A DNA stretch of 64,000 nucleotides from Streptomyces fructofermentans. GTDB taxonomy: Bacteria; Actinomycetota; Actinomycetes; Streptomycetales; Streptomycetaceae. Below the pieces are notes generated by a model, which ran no database searches, was not told where the DNA came from, and saw nothing but the letters and a program-made list of their open reading frames with translations. A program made the position numbers and the translations under genes. Positions within the stretch are counted from its first letter, which is position 1; every line of letters begins with the position of its first letter. Positions 17,532-26,287 of the stretch are shown here, in pieces. The stretch covers positions 84,155 to 148,154 of the forward strand of contig NZ_BMWD01000018.1 in the NCBI RefSeq assembly GCF_014651055.1. The letters are read 5' to 3'.

Positions 17532-18456
17532 GGGAGTGCGTGTGGCCGCCGTGGTGGTGGCCGTGCCCGTCGTGGTGGTGGCCGTCGTCGTCCGGATGGA
17601 AGTGGGGCTGCTGGGGGAGGCCCACCTTGTCCTCGAAGCCGGGCAGCGCGATGCGGTACACGCAGGAGTCGCAGTTCATCCGCAGATCGCCGGCGACGGC
17701 CTCCCGGTAGCGCTCCATCACGAGGTCGAGCAGTTCGGGCTCGGGGCCGATGACGTCGGCGGAGAAGACCTCGACGTCCGGACGGGCCGCGGCCCACCCC
17801 TCGGTCTGGTGCCGCACCCGCTCCGGCAGGATCCCGGTGAACAGGAAGTACGGGAGCACGACGATCCGTCGCGCGCCGAGTTTCACGCAGCGGTCCAGGC
17901 CCGACGGCACGTCCGGCGCGGCCAGCGACACGAACGCCGTCTCCACGCCCGCGTAGCCGCGCCCCTCCCAGAGCAGCCGCGCCGCCTTCAGCACCTCCGC
18001 GTTGGCGTCCGGGTCCGTCGAACCGCGCCCGACGAGCAGCACGGTCACATCGGCCCGGTCCTCGGGCGAGCGCGCGGCACCGCCGAGCGCCTCGTCGAGC
18101 CGCCGCTCCAGCACGGCCAGCAGCGCCGGATGCGGTCCGAGGGGACGGCCGTACGTGTACGAGATGCCGGGGTGCCGCTCCTTCTCCCGGGTCAGCGCGG
18201 CCGGGATGTCGCCCTTGGCGTGCCCGGCGGACACCAGCATCAGCGGCACCGCGGCGAACCGCCGCACGCCCCGCTCGACGAGTTCGGCCACGGCCTCGCC
18301 GAGCGGCGGCGGGGACAGCTCGATGAAGCCGCCCGCGACGGGCAGTCCGGGGTTGCGGCGGCCCAGTTCCCGGACGAAGGAACGGAAGGCCTCGGCACCC
18401 GCGTCGTCCCGGGTGCCGTGGCCGGCGATGAGCAGGGCGGGGGCGGGGGTGGTCAC
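17521..18456 (-). CDS. cbiX: Sirohydrochlorin chelatase CbiX with His-rich tail
   Basis: 311 aa, the long (two-domain) CbiX form. Each half carries the chelatase pattern: LLIAGHGTRDDAG at residue 8 and PLMLVSAGHAKGD about residue 75 in the first, VLLVGRGSTDPDANAE and VLPYFLFTGILPER in the second. Near the end MNCDSCVYRIALPG has the CxxC linked to an iron-sulfur cluster in CbiX proteins. The last 27 residues hold about 11 histidines (HFHPDDDGHHHDGHGHHH...), a likely metal store. It inserts Co2+ (or Fe2+) into sirohydrochlorin. Confidence 0.92.
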   Translation of the reverse strand: MTTPAPALLIAGHGTRDDAGAEAFRSFVRELGRRNPGLPVAGGFIELSPPPLGEAVAELVERGVRRFAAVPLMLVSAGHAKGDIPAALTREKERHPGISYTYGRPLGPHPALLAVLERRLDEALGGAARSPEDRADVTVLLVGRGSTDPDANAEVLKAARLLWEGRGYAGVETAFVSLAAPDVPSGLDRCVKLGARRIVVLPYFLFTGILPERVRHQTEGWAAARPDVEVFSADVIGPEPELLDLVMERYREAVAGDLRMNCDSCVYRIALPGFEDKVGLPQQPHFHPDDDGHHHDGHGHHHGGHTHSHVR

Positions 18457-18658
18457 GATGTCTCCTCGGACGGGAACGGGGGTACGGGACTGCGGTGCGG
18501 TCCGCCGACGGGGGCGGCGGGGAGGACGGCGGCGGGCGCGAGGAGCGTGCCGGGCACGGAAACGGATACGGCCGCGGCGGCGGATGAGGCCGAGGCGACG
18601 GAGGTCGCCGAGTCGGGCGCGGTCGTCCTGGGCCGGGGCCGCGGGGGGCCGACGCGGC

Positions 18659-20344
18659 TCACTCGGGCTCCTCCTGCCAGCGGTAGCCGCGTGGCGTCAC
18701 CATCCGGCCGGCGATCTCGCGGGTCGCCGTGTTGCCGACGGTCACCACCGTCATCATGTCCACCGTCGCCGGGTCGAGCCCGGCCAGGGTGGTGACCCGG
18801 CTGGACTCGTCCGGGCGCGAGGCGTTGCGTACGACCCCGACGGGCGTCGCCGGTTCCCGGTGCTCCGCGAGCAGGGCGAGCGCCTTGGGGAGCTGCCAGT
18901 CCCGGCCCCGGCTGCGCGGGTTGTAGAAGGTGACCACCAGATCGGCGCCGGCCGCCGCGCGGACCCGGCGCTCGATGACCTCCCACGGCGTGTGCAGGTC
19001 GGAGAGGCTGATCGACACGTGGTCGTGGCCGAGCGGCGCCCCGAGGATCGCCCCGGCGGCGAGGGCGGCGGTCACTCCCGGCACACCGACGACGTCGATG
19101 TCGTCGGACGCCTCCGCGAGCGCGGGGGACGCCATCGCGTACACGCCCGCGTCCCCGCTGCCGATCAGCGCGACCGCGTGCCCGAGCCGGGCCTCGGCCA
19201 CGGCCGTGCGGGCCCGCTCCTCCTCGGCCCCGAGACCCGACTCCAGGACGCGGGTGCCCGGCCGCAGCAGGTCGCGGATCTGGTCCACGTACTGGTCGAG
19301 CCCGACGAGCACGGAGGCGCGCCGCAGTTCGTCCCTCGCGCGCGGCGTCAGCAGGTCCCGGGCACCGGGTCCGAGACCCACCACGGCGAGCCGCCCGCGG
19401 GCCGGACGGCGCACGACCGCACAGGTGGCCATGGCGGGTCGGACGGCCGACTTCCGCTTGGGGACGAGGAGTTCACCGCCCCGTACCAGCGCGGCGGCCT
19501 CCGCCACCGACGGGGTGCCGACGGCGGCGAGCGGCGCGGCCGAGGGGTTCGGCACCTCCACGGCCGCCAGCGCCGAGGCGCTGTGGGCGACCACCGGAAC
19601 CCCGAGCCGGGCGGCCGCCTCGACGATGCCGGGCTCGTCGCGCTTGGCGTCGACGGTCGCGAACTCGGCGACGGACCGTACCGAGAGGCCGGCCCCGCGC
19701 AGGGAGTCCTCCACGAGTGCCAGCACCTCGTCGGCCGGAGCGCCCTTCGACGCGCCGACCCCGACGACCAGGGACGGCGGCCGCAGGAGGACCTCGCGCT
19801 CGGCGGGCCGCACGGCCCGGTCGGTGACGCGGACGGTGTGCTCGCCGCCCGACGCGACCACGCGCAGCGGCGGCAGGGGCCAGTTCAGCTCGGCCGCCAG
19901 CACGACCGGGGCCCCGTCCAGCATGGCCCGGGACACTCCGGCCACGTCCCCCTCGACCGGGTACCCGAGCGTGTCGAGCCCGGGAAGGCCGACGGAGTCG
20001 GTCGCCGTCGTCACGACCGGTTCGGCGCCGAGCAGGTCGCCCACCTCGCGGGCGAGCTCGTTGGCGCCGCCCGCGTGCCCCCCGACCAGGGACACGGCGA
20101 ACCGCCCGCCCTCGTCGACGCACACCACCCCGGGATCGGACGTCTTGTCGGTCAGCAGGGGGGCCACCAGCCGCACCACGGCCCCCGTGGCCAGGAAGCA
20201 CACGAGCTGCTCGCACTCCGCGAACGCCCGCCGCACGGCGTCGCCCACGGGCCCCTCGTACACACGGGTACGGCCGGGCCAGGCCGAGGCCACCCGACGG
20301 CAGCCGGCCGAGCCGGCGGCCGTCGCGGAAATCAGGCCGATCAC
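18659..20344 (-). CDS. cobJ: CbiG-CobJ fusion: cobalt-precorrin-5A hydrolase / precorrin-3B C17-methyltransferase
   Basis: 561 aa, ATG overlapping the cobL stop (ATGA). Residues 1 to about 310 match CbiG: LVCFLATGAVVRLVAPLL, VSLVGGHAGGANELA, and a C-terminal CbiG domain with VVGVGASKGAP. From about residue 320 begins an SAM-dependent methyltransferase of the CbiH/CobJ type: LAVVGLGPGARDLLTPRA, LIGSGDAGVYAMASPALA and VVTFYNPRSRGRDWQL. The fusion combines ring contraction at C17/C20 with removal of the C20 fragment. A 200-bp spacer without a gene separates it from cbiX. Confidence 0.93.
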   Translation of the reverse strand: MIGLISATAAGSAGCRRVASAWPGRTRVYEGPVGDAVRRAFAECEQLVCFLATGAVVRLVAPLLTDKTSDPGVVCVDEGGRFAVSLVGGHAGGANELAREVGDLLGAEPVVTTATDSVGLPGLDTLGYPVEGDVAGVSRAMLDGAPVVLAAELNWPLPPLRVVASGGEHTVRVTDRAVRPAEREVLLRPPSLVVGVGASKGAPADEVLALVEDSLRGAGLSVRSVAEFATVDAKRDEPGIVEAAARLGVPVVAHSASALAAVEVPNPSAAPLAAVGTPSVAEAAALVRGGELLVPKRKSAVRPAMATCAVVRRPARGRLAVVGLGPGARDLLTPRARDELRRASVLVGLDQYVDQIRDLLRPGTRVLESGLGAEEERARTAVAEARLGHAVALIGSGDAGVYAMASPALAEASDDIDVVGVPGVTAALAAGAILGAPLGHDHVSISLSDLHTPWEVIERRVRAAAGADLVVTFYNPRSRGRDWQLPKALALLAEHREPATPVGVVRNASRPDESSRVTTLAGLDPATVDMMTVVTVGNTATREIAGRMVTPRGYRWQEEPE

Positions 20345-21618
20345 TGAGCAGCTCCTTCACTACGTGCCGGAGGCCGGACGCCCCACAGCAGGAAGACGGG
20401 GTTGGCCGCGGCGAGCCGGGTGACGTCACCCGGCAGCGGCGCCAGGCGGGACGACTGCAGCAGTACGCCCTCGCAGTCGAGCCCCGCGGCGGTGAGCGCC
20501 TCACGTACCGAGGGCACCCGGTCGAGGGCGGCCAGCGCCACGACGACCGAGCGCCGGGCCCGGCGGGCGCAGGCCGCCACGATCGCGGGCAGCTCCCGCC
20601 CGCCGCCCCCGACGAACACCGCGTCGGGGTCGGGCAGGTCGCCCAGCACGGTCGGCGCGGCACCGTGCACGACGCGGACGTCGACACCGTGCGCCGCGGC
20701 GTTGGCGCGCACGCGCCGCACACCGTCGGGCGTCCTCTCCACGGCGGTCACGGCGGCTCCGAACCGGGCGCACTCCACGGCCACCGAACCCGAGCCCGCG
20801 CCGATGTCCCAGACGTGGTCGCCGAGCCCCGGCCCGAGCCGGGCCAGCGCGAGGGCACGTACCTCGAACTTGGTGATCATCGAGTCGCGGTGGGTGAACT
20901 CGTCCTCGTCCAGGGCCCAGCGGGCCGGCCCGGGCGGCGGTCCGGCGATCGTGCGGGCCGGGGACAGGACGCGTGACTCGTCCAGGGACAGCACGACGTT
21001 GACCTCCGCACCCCAGTCACGGGACGCGGCCTCGGCGGGCGTGACCCGCTCCAGCCGCTCACCCGTGCCCCGGCCGGAACCCGGGGAACCCAGCGCGGTC
21101 GCGACGACCAGGACGCGCCCGCTCGACCGGAGCGCCGCGCCCAGCTCGGCCGGCCCGGCGCCGGGGCCGGTCAGCACGGCCACCTTGGGATGCGCGCGGC
21201 AGACGTTCGCGGCCGTCCGCGGATCGCGCCCGTGGGCGCTCACCACGACCGCGTCGTCCCAGGCGAGACCGGCCCGGGCGAAGGCGGCCGCGACGGACGA
21301 CACTCCGGGACGGACCTCGAGCGACCCGGCTCCGAAGCGCTCCGCGAGCGCCCGGACGATCCCGAAGAACCCGGGGTCCCCGGAGGCCAGCACGACCACC
21401 GGGCGCGGCTCGGAGGCCCCCTCCCGCTTCGCGAGGTACCGTGCGACCCTGTCGAGCGCGGGCGCCAGCGGACCGAGCACCACCTGCTCCGCCGTGTCGG
21501 GCGGCCCCGCGGCGAGCAGATGCCGCCGCGCCCCCACCACGAGCCCGGCCCCGGCCAGCGCGGCCCGGGCGTCCGGGGCGAGGGGTGCCCCCGTGCCCGT
21601 ACCGACGACGGTGATCAC
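20341..21618 (-). CDS. cobL: Precorrin-6Y C5,15-methyltransferase (decarboxylating), CbiE-CbiT fusion
   Basis: 425 aa from GTG 21618, which overlaps the cobM stop by 4 nt. The N-terminal half is a tetrapyrrole methylase (CbiE) with VVGTGTGAPLAPDA and VVVLASGDPGFFGIVRAL. From about residue 230 it becomes a class I SAM methyltransferase (CbiT) with VWDIGAGSGSVAVECARF and DAVFVGGGGRELPAIV. Together they methylate C5 and C15 and decarboxylate the C12 acetate. Fused CobL is usual in actinobacteria and alphaproteobacteria. It overlaps the next gene (cobJ) by 4 nt. Confidence 0.94.
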   Translation of the reverse strand: MITVVGTGTGAPLAPDARAALAGAGLVVGARRHLLAAGPPDTAEQVVLGPLAPALDRVARYLAKREGASEPRPVVVLASGDPGFFGIVRALAERFGAGSLEVRPGVSSVAAAFARAGLAWDDAVVVSAHGRDPRTAANVCRAHPKVAVLTGPGAGPAELGAALRSSGRVLVVATALGSPGSGRGTGERLERVTPAEAASRDWGAEVNVVLSLDESRVLSPARTIAGPPPGPARWALDEDEFTHRDSMITKFEVRALALARLGPGLGDHVWDIGAGSGSVAVECARFGAAVTAVERTPDGVRRVRANAAAHGVDVRVVHGAAPTVLGDLPDPDAVFVGGGGRELPAIVAACARRARRSVVVALAALDRVPSVREALTAAGLDCEGVLLQSSRLAPLPGDVTRLAAANPVFLLWGVRPPARSEGAAQ

Positions 21619-22433
21619 GGTGTCGCGCCCCGGGTGCGCAGCGCCCTGCGGGCCTCGGGGTCCGCCTTGCGGAAGCCGTGGAAGTGCCCGGGGTGGTACA
21701 GGTGCGAGCGCGTGCCGTGCGCGTCGAGGGCCGGGCCGACCAGGAACAGCGTGTGCTTCCACAGCTTGTGCTCCTTGACGGTCTCCTCCAGCGTGCCGAT
21801 CGTGCACTTCACGATCAGCTCCTCGGGCCAGGTCGCCTGGTACGCGACCACCACGGGCGTCGAGGTGGGGTAGCCGCCCTCCAGCAGCTCCCGGACGAGC
21901 TGGCCGCTGCGGGCCGCCGACAGGAAGAGCGCCATCGTGGTCCCGTGCCGGGCGAACTCGCGCACCTCCTCGCCCGGCGGCATCGGCGTCTTGCCGCCGC
22001 CCAGCCGGGTGAGGATCACGGACTGCGCGACCTCGGGGATGGTCAGCTCGCGTCCGGCGAGCGCGGCGACGGCCGAGAAGGAGGAGACGCCGGGCACGAT
22101 CTCGGTCTCGATGCCGATCACCGCGCACCGGTCGACCTGCTCCTGCGTACCGCCCCACAGGGCGGGGTCGCCCGAGTGGATGCGGGCCACCCTGAGCCCT
22201 TCGGCGGCGGCCCGCTCGTACACCGCGACGACGTCCTCCAGCGACATCGCCGCCGAGTCCAGGATCTCCGCGCCCTCGCCCGCGTGGTCGAGGACGTCCT
22301 CCTGCACGAGGCTGGCCGCCCAGATCACGACGTCGGCCTCGGCGATGGCGCGCGCGGCCCGGAACGTCAGCAGGTCGGCGGCGCCGGGTCCGGCCCCGAC
22401 GAAGGTCACCTTGCCTGCGGGGGCATCGGCCAT
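21615..22433 (-). CDS. cobM: Precorrin-4 C11-methyltransferase
   Basis: 272 aa, ATG at 22433 with GGAGAGGA upstream. Tetrapyrrole methylase fold: GKVTFVGAGPGAADLLTFRA at the start, RIHSGDPALWGGTQEQ, and EIVPGVSSFSAVAALAGREL, all typical of CobM/CbiF. It methylates C11 using SAM. It leads the second cobalamin transcript (cobM-cobL-cobJ-cbiX-cobC), reading away from a divergent ZIP transporter gene. No riboswitch is visible in the 161-bp gap upstream. Confidence 0.95.
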   Translation of the reverse strand: MADAPAGKVTFVGAGPGAADLLTFRAARAIAEADVVIWAASLVQEDVLDHAGEGAEILDSAAMSLEDVVAVYERAAAEGLRVARIHSGDPALWGGTQEQVDRCAVIGIETEIVPGVSSFSAVAALAGRELTIPEVAQSVILTRLGGGKTPMPPGEEVREFARHGTTMALFLSAARSGQLVRELLEGGYPTSTPVVVAYQATWPEELIVKCTIGTLEETVKEHKLWKHTLFLVGPALDAHGTRSHLYHPGHFHGFRKADPEARRALRTRGATP

Positions 22434-22594
22434 GGGATGGGTTCCTCTCCTACGAGTTCTGCGTGTACGGCTCTGCCCGGGAGCGGGGGAGCCGGGGGTC
22501 CCGGCCGGCGCCGGCGCGGGATTTCCGGAAGCCGTGCGGCCGAGGCCGTGCGGCGGACGTGCGCGAGGACGGGTCGATCGGATAGCAAGGGCGC

Positions 22595-23323
22595 ATGGCG
22601 GTGTTCGTCGCGCTCGGCGCGTTCCTCATGACGCTGGTCGGCGGCTGGACGGCGCGACGCGTCACCGACCGCCGCCACCTCGTACTGGGCCTGGCGGGCG
22701 GCCTGATGCTCGGCGTCGTCGGCCTGGACCTGCTGCCCGAGGCGATCGAGGCGGCGGGCGGCAAGGTCTTCGGCGTACCGGCCGCGCTGCTGCTGTTCGT
22801 GGCCGGCTTCCTGCTGGCCCATCTGGTGGAACGGCTCCTGGCCGTGCGCCAGGCGGCCCACGGGGCCGTGGGACACGAGGGCCGGACGCCCCAGGTGGGC
22901 CTGACGGCCGCCGCCGCGATGGTCGGCCACAGCGCCATGGACGGCGTGGCCATCGGCGCGGCCTTCCAGGTGGGCGGCGGAATGGGGGCCGCCGTGGCGC
23001 TCGCCGTGATCGCCCACGACTTCGCGGACGGCTTCAACACGTACACGATCACGACCCTGTACGGGAACGACCGCCGCAAGGCCGTCGTGATGCTGTTCGC
23101 CGACGCGGCCGCCCCGGTGGTCGGCGCGGCCTCGACGCTGCTGTTCACCATCCCCGAGCCCCTGCTCGGCGGCTATCTCGGCTTCTTCGGCGGCGCGTTG
23201 CTCTACCTCGCCGCCGCCGAGATCCTGCCCGAGGCCCACCACGAGCACCCCGCCCGCTCCACCCTGCTGTGCACGGTCGCGGGGGCGGCCTTCATCTGGC
23301 TGGTGGTGGGCATCGCCGAGTGA
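22595..23323 (+). CDS. ZIP family divalent metal transporter
   Basis: 242 aa with about seven to eight hydrophobic helices; inner membrane. The two metal-site helices of ZIP transporters are clear: VGHSAMDGVAIGAAF (helix IV) and AVIAHDFADGFNTYT (helix V, H-D-x-x-D-G). A short loop with HEG between helices III and IV replaces the usual long His-rich loop. It is the only plus-strand gene inside the cobalamin cluster, divergent from cobM and convergent (26-nt gap) with cobI. Transport of Co2+ or Zn2+ for cobalamin metallation is a reasonable inference. Confidence 0.88.
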   Translation: MAVFVALGAFLMTLVGGWTARRVTDRRHLVLGLAGGLMLGVVGLDLLPEAIEAAGGKVFGVPAALLLFVAGFLLAHLVERLLAVRQAAHGAVGHEGRTPQVGLTAAAAMVGHSAMDGVAIGAAFQVGGGMGAAVALAVIAHDFADGFNTYTITTLYGNDRRKAVVMLFADAAAPVVGAASTLLFTIPEPLLGGYLGFFGGALLYLAAAEILPEAHHEHPARSTLLCTVAGAAFIWLVVGIAE

Positions 23324-23349
23324 GGCGCGGGCGCGCGCCCCGCCCGGCG

Positions 23350-24102
23350 TCACAGCTTCCCGCCCCGCCCGCCGTCGCGGCGGGCGGGCGCGATCAGCGT
23401 CGACAGGTACGGCAGCGGGGCGTCGTCCAGCTCCGCCGCGGGCCGGATCGACTCCTCGGGGAGCCCGAGCGCGGCTCCCCACACGGCGTCGTCGAGCCGC
23501 CCGGTCTCCCGGAGCGCCGCGGCCACCTCCCGGGCGAGCCGCCCGAACTTGTACGCGACGACCGTGCCCGGGCCGTTCAGCGCGTCCTTCAGGACGCCCG
23601 CCCCGGCCGTGACGGGCACGAGCGTGAGCGGTTCGGTGCCCTCCGTCAGCACGGCACCCGACCGGGCGGCGAGGTCCTGCATGGCGGTGATGCCCGGCAC
23701 CGTCTCGACGACGGTGCCGGGCACCAGGCGCCCGACGGTGTGCGCCAGATAGGTGAACGTGGAGTACACGTTCGGGTCACCGATCGTCGCGAACGCCACC
23801 GTGCCCCGGGTGCGCAGCAGTTCGGCCACCCGCTCGCCCGCGGCGTCCCAGGCGGTCTCGCGGCGCCCCCGGTCGGAGCGCTCGTTGAGCGCGAACACGA
23901 CCCGGACGACCTTCTCCCGGCCCACGTAGTGCAGCACGGTGGCCTCGGCGCGCCCCGGCTCCCCGCCGTCCGTGCCGTCGGGCGCGGCCATCACGGGTAC
24001 GACGACGACGTCGGCCTCCCGCAGGCGGTTGACCCCCTTGACGGTCACGAGCTCGGGATCCCCGGGCCCGACCCCGACCCCGACCAGCCTGCTGTCGCTC
24101 AT
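23350..24102 (-). CDS. cobI: Precorrin-2 C20-methyltransferase
   Basis: 250 aa, ATG overlapping the cobB stop (ATGA at 24102-24099). Tetrapyrrole methylase with RLVGVGVGPGDPELVTVKGV at the N-terminus, VAFATIGDPNVYSTFTYLA and VETVPGITAMQDLAARSG, the CobI/CbiL signature. It adds the C20 methyl group to precorrin-2 (or the cobalt form). In S. coelicolor and mycobacteria CobI can be fused to CobJ; here it is a stand-alone protein. Last gene of the riboswitch-led operon. Confidence 0.93.
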   Translation of the reverse strand: MSDSRLVGVGVGPGDPELVTVKGVNRLREADVVVVPVMAAPDGTDGGEPGRAEATVLHYVGREKVVRVVFALNERSDRGRRETAWDAAGERVAELLRTRGTVAFATIGDPNVYSTFTYLAHTVGRLVPGTVVETVPGITAMQDLAARSGAVLTEGTEPLTLVPVTAGAGVLKDALNGPGTVVAYKFGRLAREVAAALRETGRLDDAVWGAALGLPEESIRPAAELDDAPLPYLSTLIAPARRDGGRGGKL

Positions 24103-25679
24103 GACCCGACACACCTCTCCACGAACCGGCGGGCGACACCGGGCGCGGATGCCCAGTGCGTGTGCAGATAGCTCGCGTGCACGCCCCGTTGCACGAAGCC
24201 CTCGACCCGGCGCACCGGGGAGCGAACCCCCCAGGCGGGATCGGCTCCCGCGCCGGGCTCGATCACCGTCCGGTGGAACTCGTGGCCGCGCATCCGGGTC
24301 CCGGCGACGGCCAGCACGCTGTCGGACACCGCGACGGCGTCCCGGTAGCCGAGCGTGAGCCGCTCGTCCATCCGCGCCTTCGCGTCGAGGACCCCGCACA
24401 TGGGCCGCCCGTCCAGCTCCCGGGCGAGGTAGAGCAGCCCGGCGCATTCGGCGGCGACGGGAGCCCCGCCCTCCGCGAGCGCGGCCACGGCGGCGCGCAG
24501 CGGCTCGTTGGCGGACAGTTCCGGCGCGTACACCTCGGGGAACCCGCCGCCGACGACCAGCCCCCGTGTCCCGTCCGGCAGTCGCTCGTCCCGCAGCGGA
24601 TCGAAGGTGACGACCTCGGCTCCGGCCGCGGCGAGCAGTTCGGCGTGCTCCGCGTAGGAGAACGTGAAGGCCGGGCCACCGGCCACGGCGACGACGGGCC
24701 GCCCCGCGGCGGCCGTGACTCCGGAGGCTCCGCCGACCCCTGCGACCCCGGCGAGGGCCGCCGGCTCCGACGCTGCGCCGGCTCCGGCCGCCCGCCGGGT
24801 TCCGGCCGCGGCGACCGGCCCGGGTCCCGCCCGTGTTCCGGCGACGGACCCGGTGACCGACCCGGCTCCGGCTCCGCTCGGCGTGACGGCTCCGGCTCCC
24901 GTTGCCGTGACGGCTCCGGCGGGGGACCCGGTGACCGCCCCGGCGACCGCCGCGGCCGCGTCCCAGGCGGCGCCCGGCAGCGATCCGGCGCCGCGTGCCA
25001 GCGCGAGCAGCGCCTCCAGGTCGCAGCCCGTCCGCACCTGTTCCGCCATCGCCGCGACGGCCGCGACGGCCTCGGACCGGCGCTCGGCGACGGGCACCAG
25101 CCCGAGGTGCCGTGACGGCGTGTCCACCTGGGGGGCCCGCCGCAGGACACCGAGCACCGGCACCCCCGACTGGTCCAGCGCCTCGCGCAGCATCGACTCG
25201 TGCCGTTCCGAGCCGACCTTGTTGAGGATCACCCCGCCGACGCGCACCGCGGGGTCCCAGGACGCGAACCCGTGCACGAGCGCGGCCACCGACCGGGACT
25301 GCGACGAGGCGTCCACGACCAGCACCACCGGCGCCCGCAGCAGCTTCGCCACCTGGGCCGTCGACGCCAGCTCGCCCTCACCGGCCGCCCCGTCGAACAG
25401 ACCCATGACGCCCTCGACCACGGCCAGGTCGCAGCCGAGCGCCCCGTGCGCGAACAGCGGCCCGACCAGCTCCGACCCGCACAGGTAGGAGTCGAGGTTC
25501 CGGCCCACCCGCCCGGTGGCGAGCGCGTGGTACCCGGGATCGATGTAGTCCGGGCCCACCTTGTGCGGGGAGACGGCGAGACCGCGCCCGGCGAACGCGG
25601 CCATCAGCCCCGTGGCGACGGTGGTCTTGCCGCTCCCCGAGGAGGGGGCGGCTACCACCAGCCGGGGGACGGCGGACAT
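24099..25679 (-). CDS. cobB: Cobyrinate a,c-diamide synthase with expanded linker
   Basis: 526 aa, ATG at 25679. The N-terminal ATP-binding half has the P-loop APSSGSGKTTVATG and PHKVGPDYIDPGYH. The C-terminal class I glutaminase-like half has the nucleophile Cys in APVAAECAGLLYLAREL and a late HTHWA His. It amidates the a and c carboxylates. Between the halves (residues about 245-328, DNA 24696-24950) is an Ala/Gly/Val/Thr-rich low-complexity segment with repeated GAVT and GAG units, making the protein about 60-70 aa longer than usual. The catalytic halves look intact. Confidence 0.93.
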   Translation of the reverse strand: MSAVPRLVVAAPSSGSGKTTVATGLMAAFAGRGLAVSPHKVGPDYIDPGYHALATGRVGRNLDSYLCGSELVGPLFAHGALGCDLAVVEGVMGLFDGAAGEGELASTAQVAKLLRAPVVLVVDASSQSRSVAALVHGFASWDPAVRVGGVILNKVGSERHESMLREALDQSGVPVLGVLRRAPQVDTPSRHLGLVPVAERRSEAVAAVAAMAEQVRTGCDLEALLALARGAGSLPGAAWDAAAAVAGAVTGSPAGAVTATGAGAVTPSGAGAGSVTGSVAGTRAGPGPVAAAGTRRAAGAGAASEPAALAGVAGVGGASGVTAAAGRPVVAVAGGPAFTFSYAEHAELLAAAGAEVVTFDPLRDERLPDGTRGLVVGGGFPEVYAPELSANEPLRAAVAALAEGGAPVAAECAGLLYLARELDGRPMCGVLDAKARMDERLTLGYRDAVAVSDSVLAVAGTRMRGHEFHRTVIEPGAGADPAWGVRSPVRRVEGFVQRGVHASYLHTHWASAPGVARRFVERCVGS

Positions 25680-26287
25680 CACCACTCGATGCCCCTCTGG
25701 CCCTTCTGGCCGGCGTCCATCGGATGCTTGACCTTGGACATGTCGGTCACCAGGTCGGCGAAGTCGACCAGCTTCTCGGGGGCGTTGCGGCCGGTGATCA
25801 CCACGTGCTGGTTCCCGGGCCGCTCCCGCAGCACGGCCACCACCTCGTCGACGTCCACCCAGCCCCAGTGCAGGGGATAGGCGAACTCGTCGAGCACGTA
25901 CAGCCGGTACGTCTCGGCGGCGAGGTCGCGCTTGACCTGCTCCCAGCCCTCGCGGGCCTTCTCCTCGTTGGTCGAGTTGTCGCCCTGGAGGCCGCGCTGC
26001 ACCCACGACCAGCCCTCGCCCATCTTGTGCCAGTCGACGGAGCCGCCCTCGCCGCTGGCGCCCAGCACGCGCAGCGCGTTCTCCTCGCCGACCTTCCACT
26101 TCGCCGACTTGACGAACTGGAACACCCCGATCGGCCACCCCTGGTTCCAGGCCCTGAGCGCGAGCCCGAACGCGGCGGTCGACTTGCCCTTTCCGATCCC
26201 GGTGTGGACCACCACGAGCGGACGGTTGCGCCGCTGGCGCGTCGTCAGTCCGTCGTCCGGCACGACACTCGGCTGCCCCTGAGGCAT
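25679..26287 (-). CDS. cobO: Cob(I)yrinic acid a,c-diamide adenosyltransferase
   Basis: 202 aa, ATG sharing one base with the stop of the chelatase gene (TAATG). CobO/BtuR family: P-loop VHTGIGKGKSTAAFGLA near residue 30, the WKVGEENAL segment, VLDEFAYPLHWGW (Walker B-like) and ITGRNAPEKLVDFADLVTDM at the end. It transfers the adenosyl group of ATP to cobalt(I). Its stop and the cobB start are also adjacent, giving tight coupling. Confidence 0.96.
   Translation of the reverse strand: MPQGQPSVVPDDGLTTRQRRNRPLVVVHTGIGKGKSTAAFGLALRAWNQGWPIGVFQFVKSAKWKVGEENALRVLGASGEGGSVDWHKMGEGWSWVQRGLQGDNSTNEEKAREGWEQVKRDLAAETYRLYVLDEFAYPLHWGWVDVDEVVAVLRERPGNQHVVITGRNAPEKLVDFADLVTDMSKVKHPMDAGQKGQRGIEW

Noticed and set aside
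15334-17753. Several long overlapping open frames (up to 700 aa) in the G-rich spacer and opposite cobC
   Set aside because: They are low-complexity Gly/Arg/Pro translations of repeats with no family pattern; openness comes from the absence of A/T.
18457-18658. Possible small gene between cobJ and cbiX
   Set aside because: The open frame continues as a shadow of cobJ, is Ala/Ser/Pro-rich and has no start or ribosome site of its own.
22434-22594. Second B12 riboswitch before cobM
   Set aside because: The gap is only 161 bp and lacks the GCCACTG box and the GGAAGCCGGTG core in the right order.
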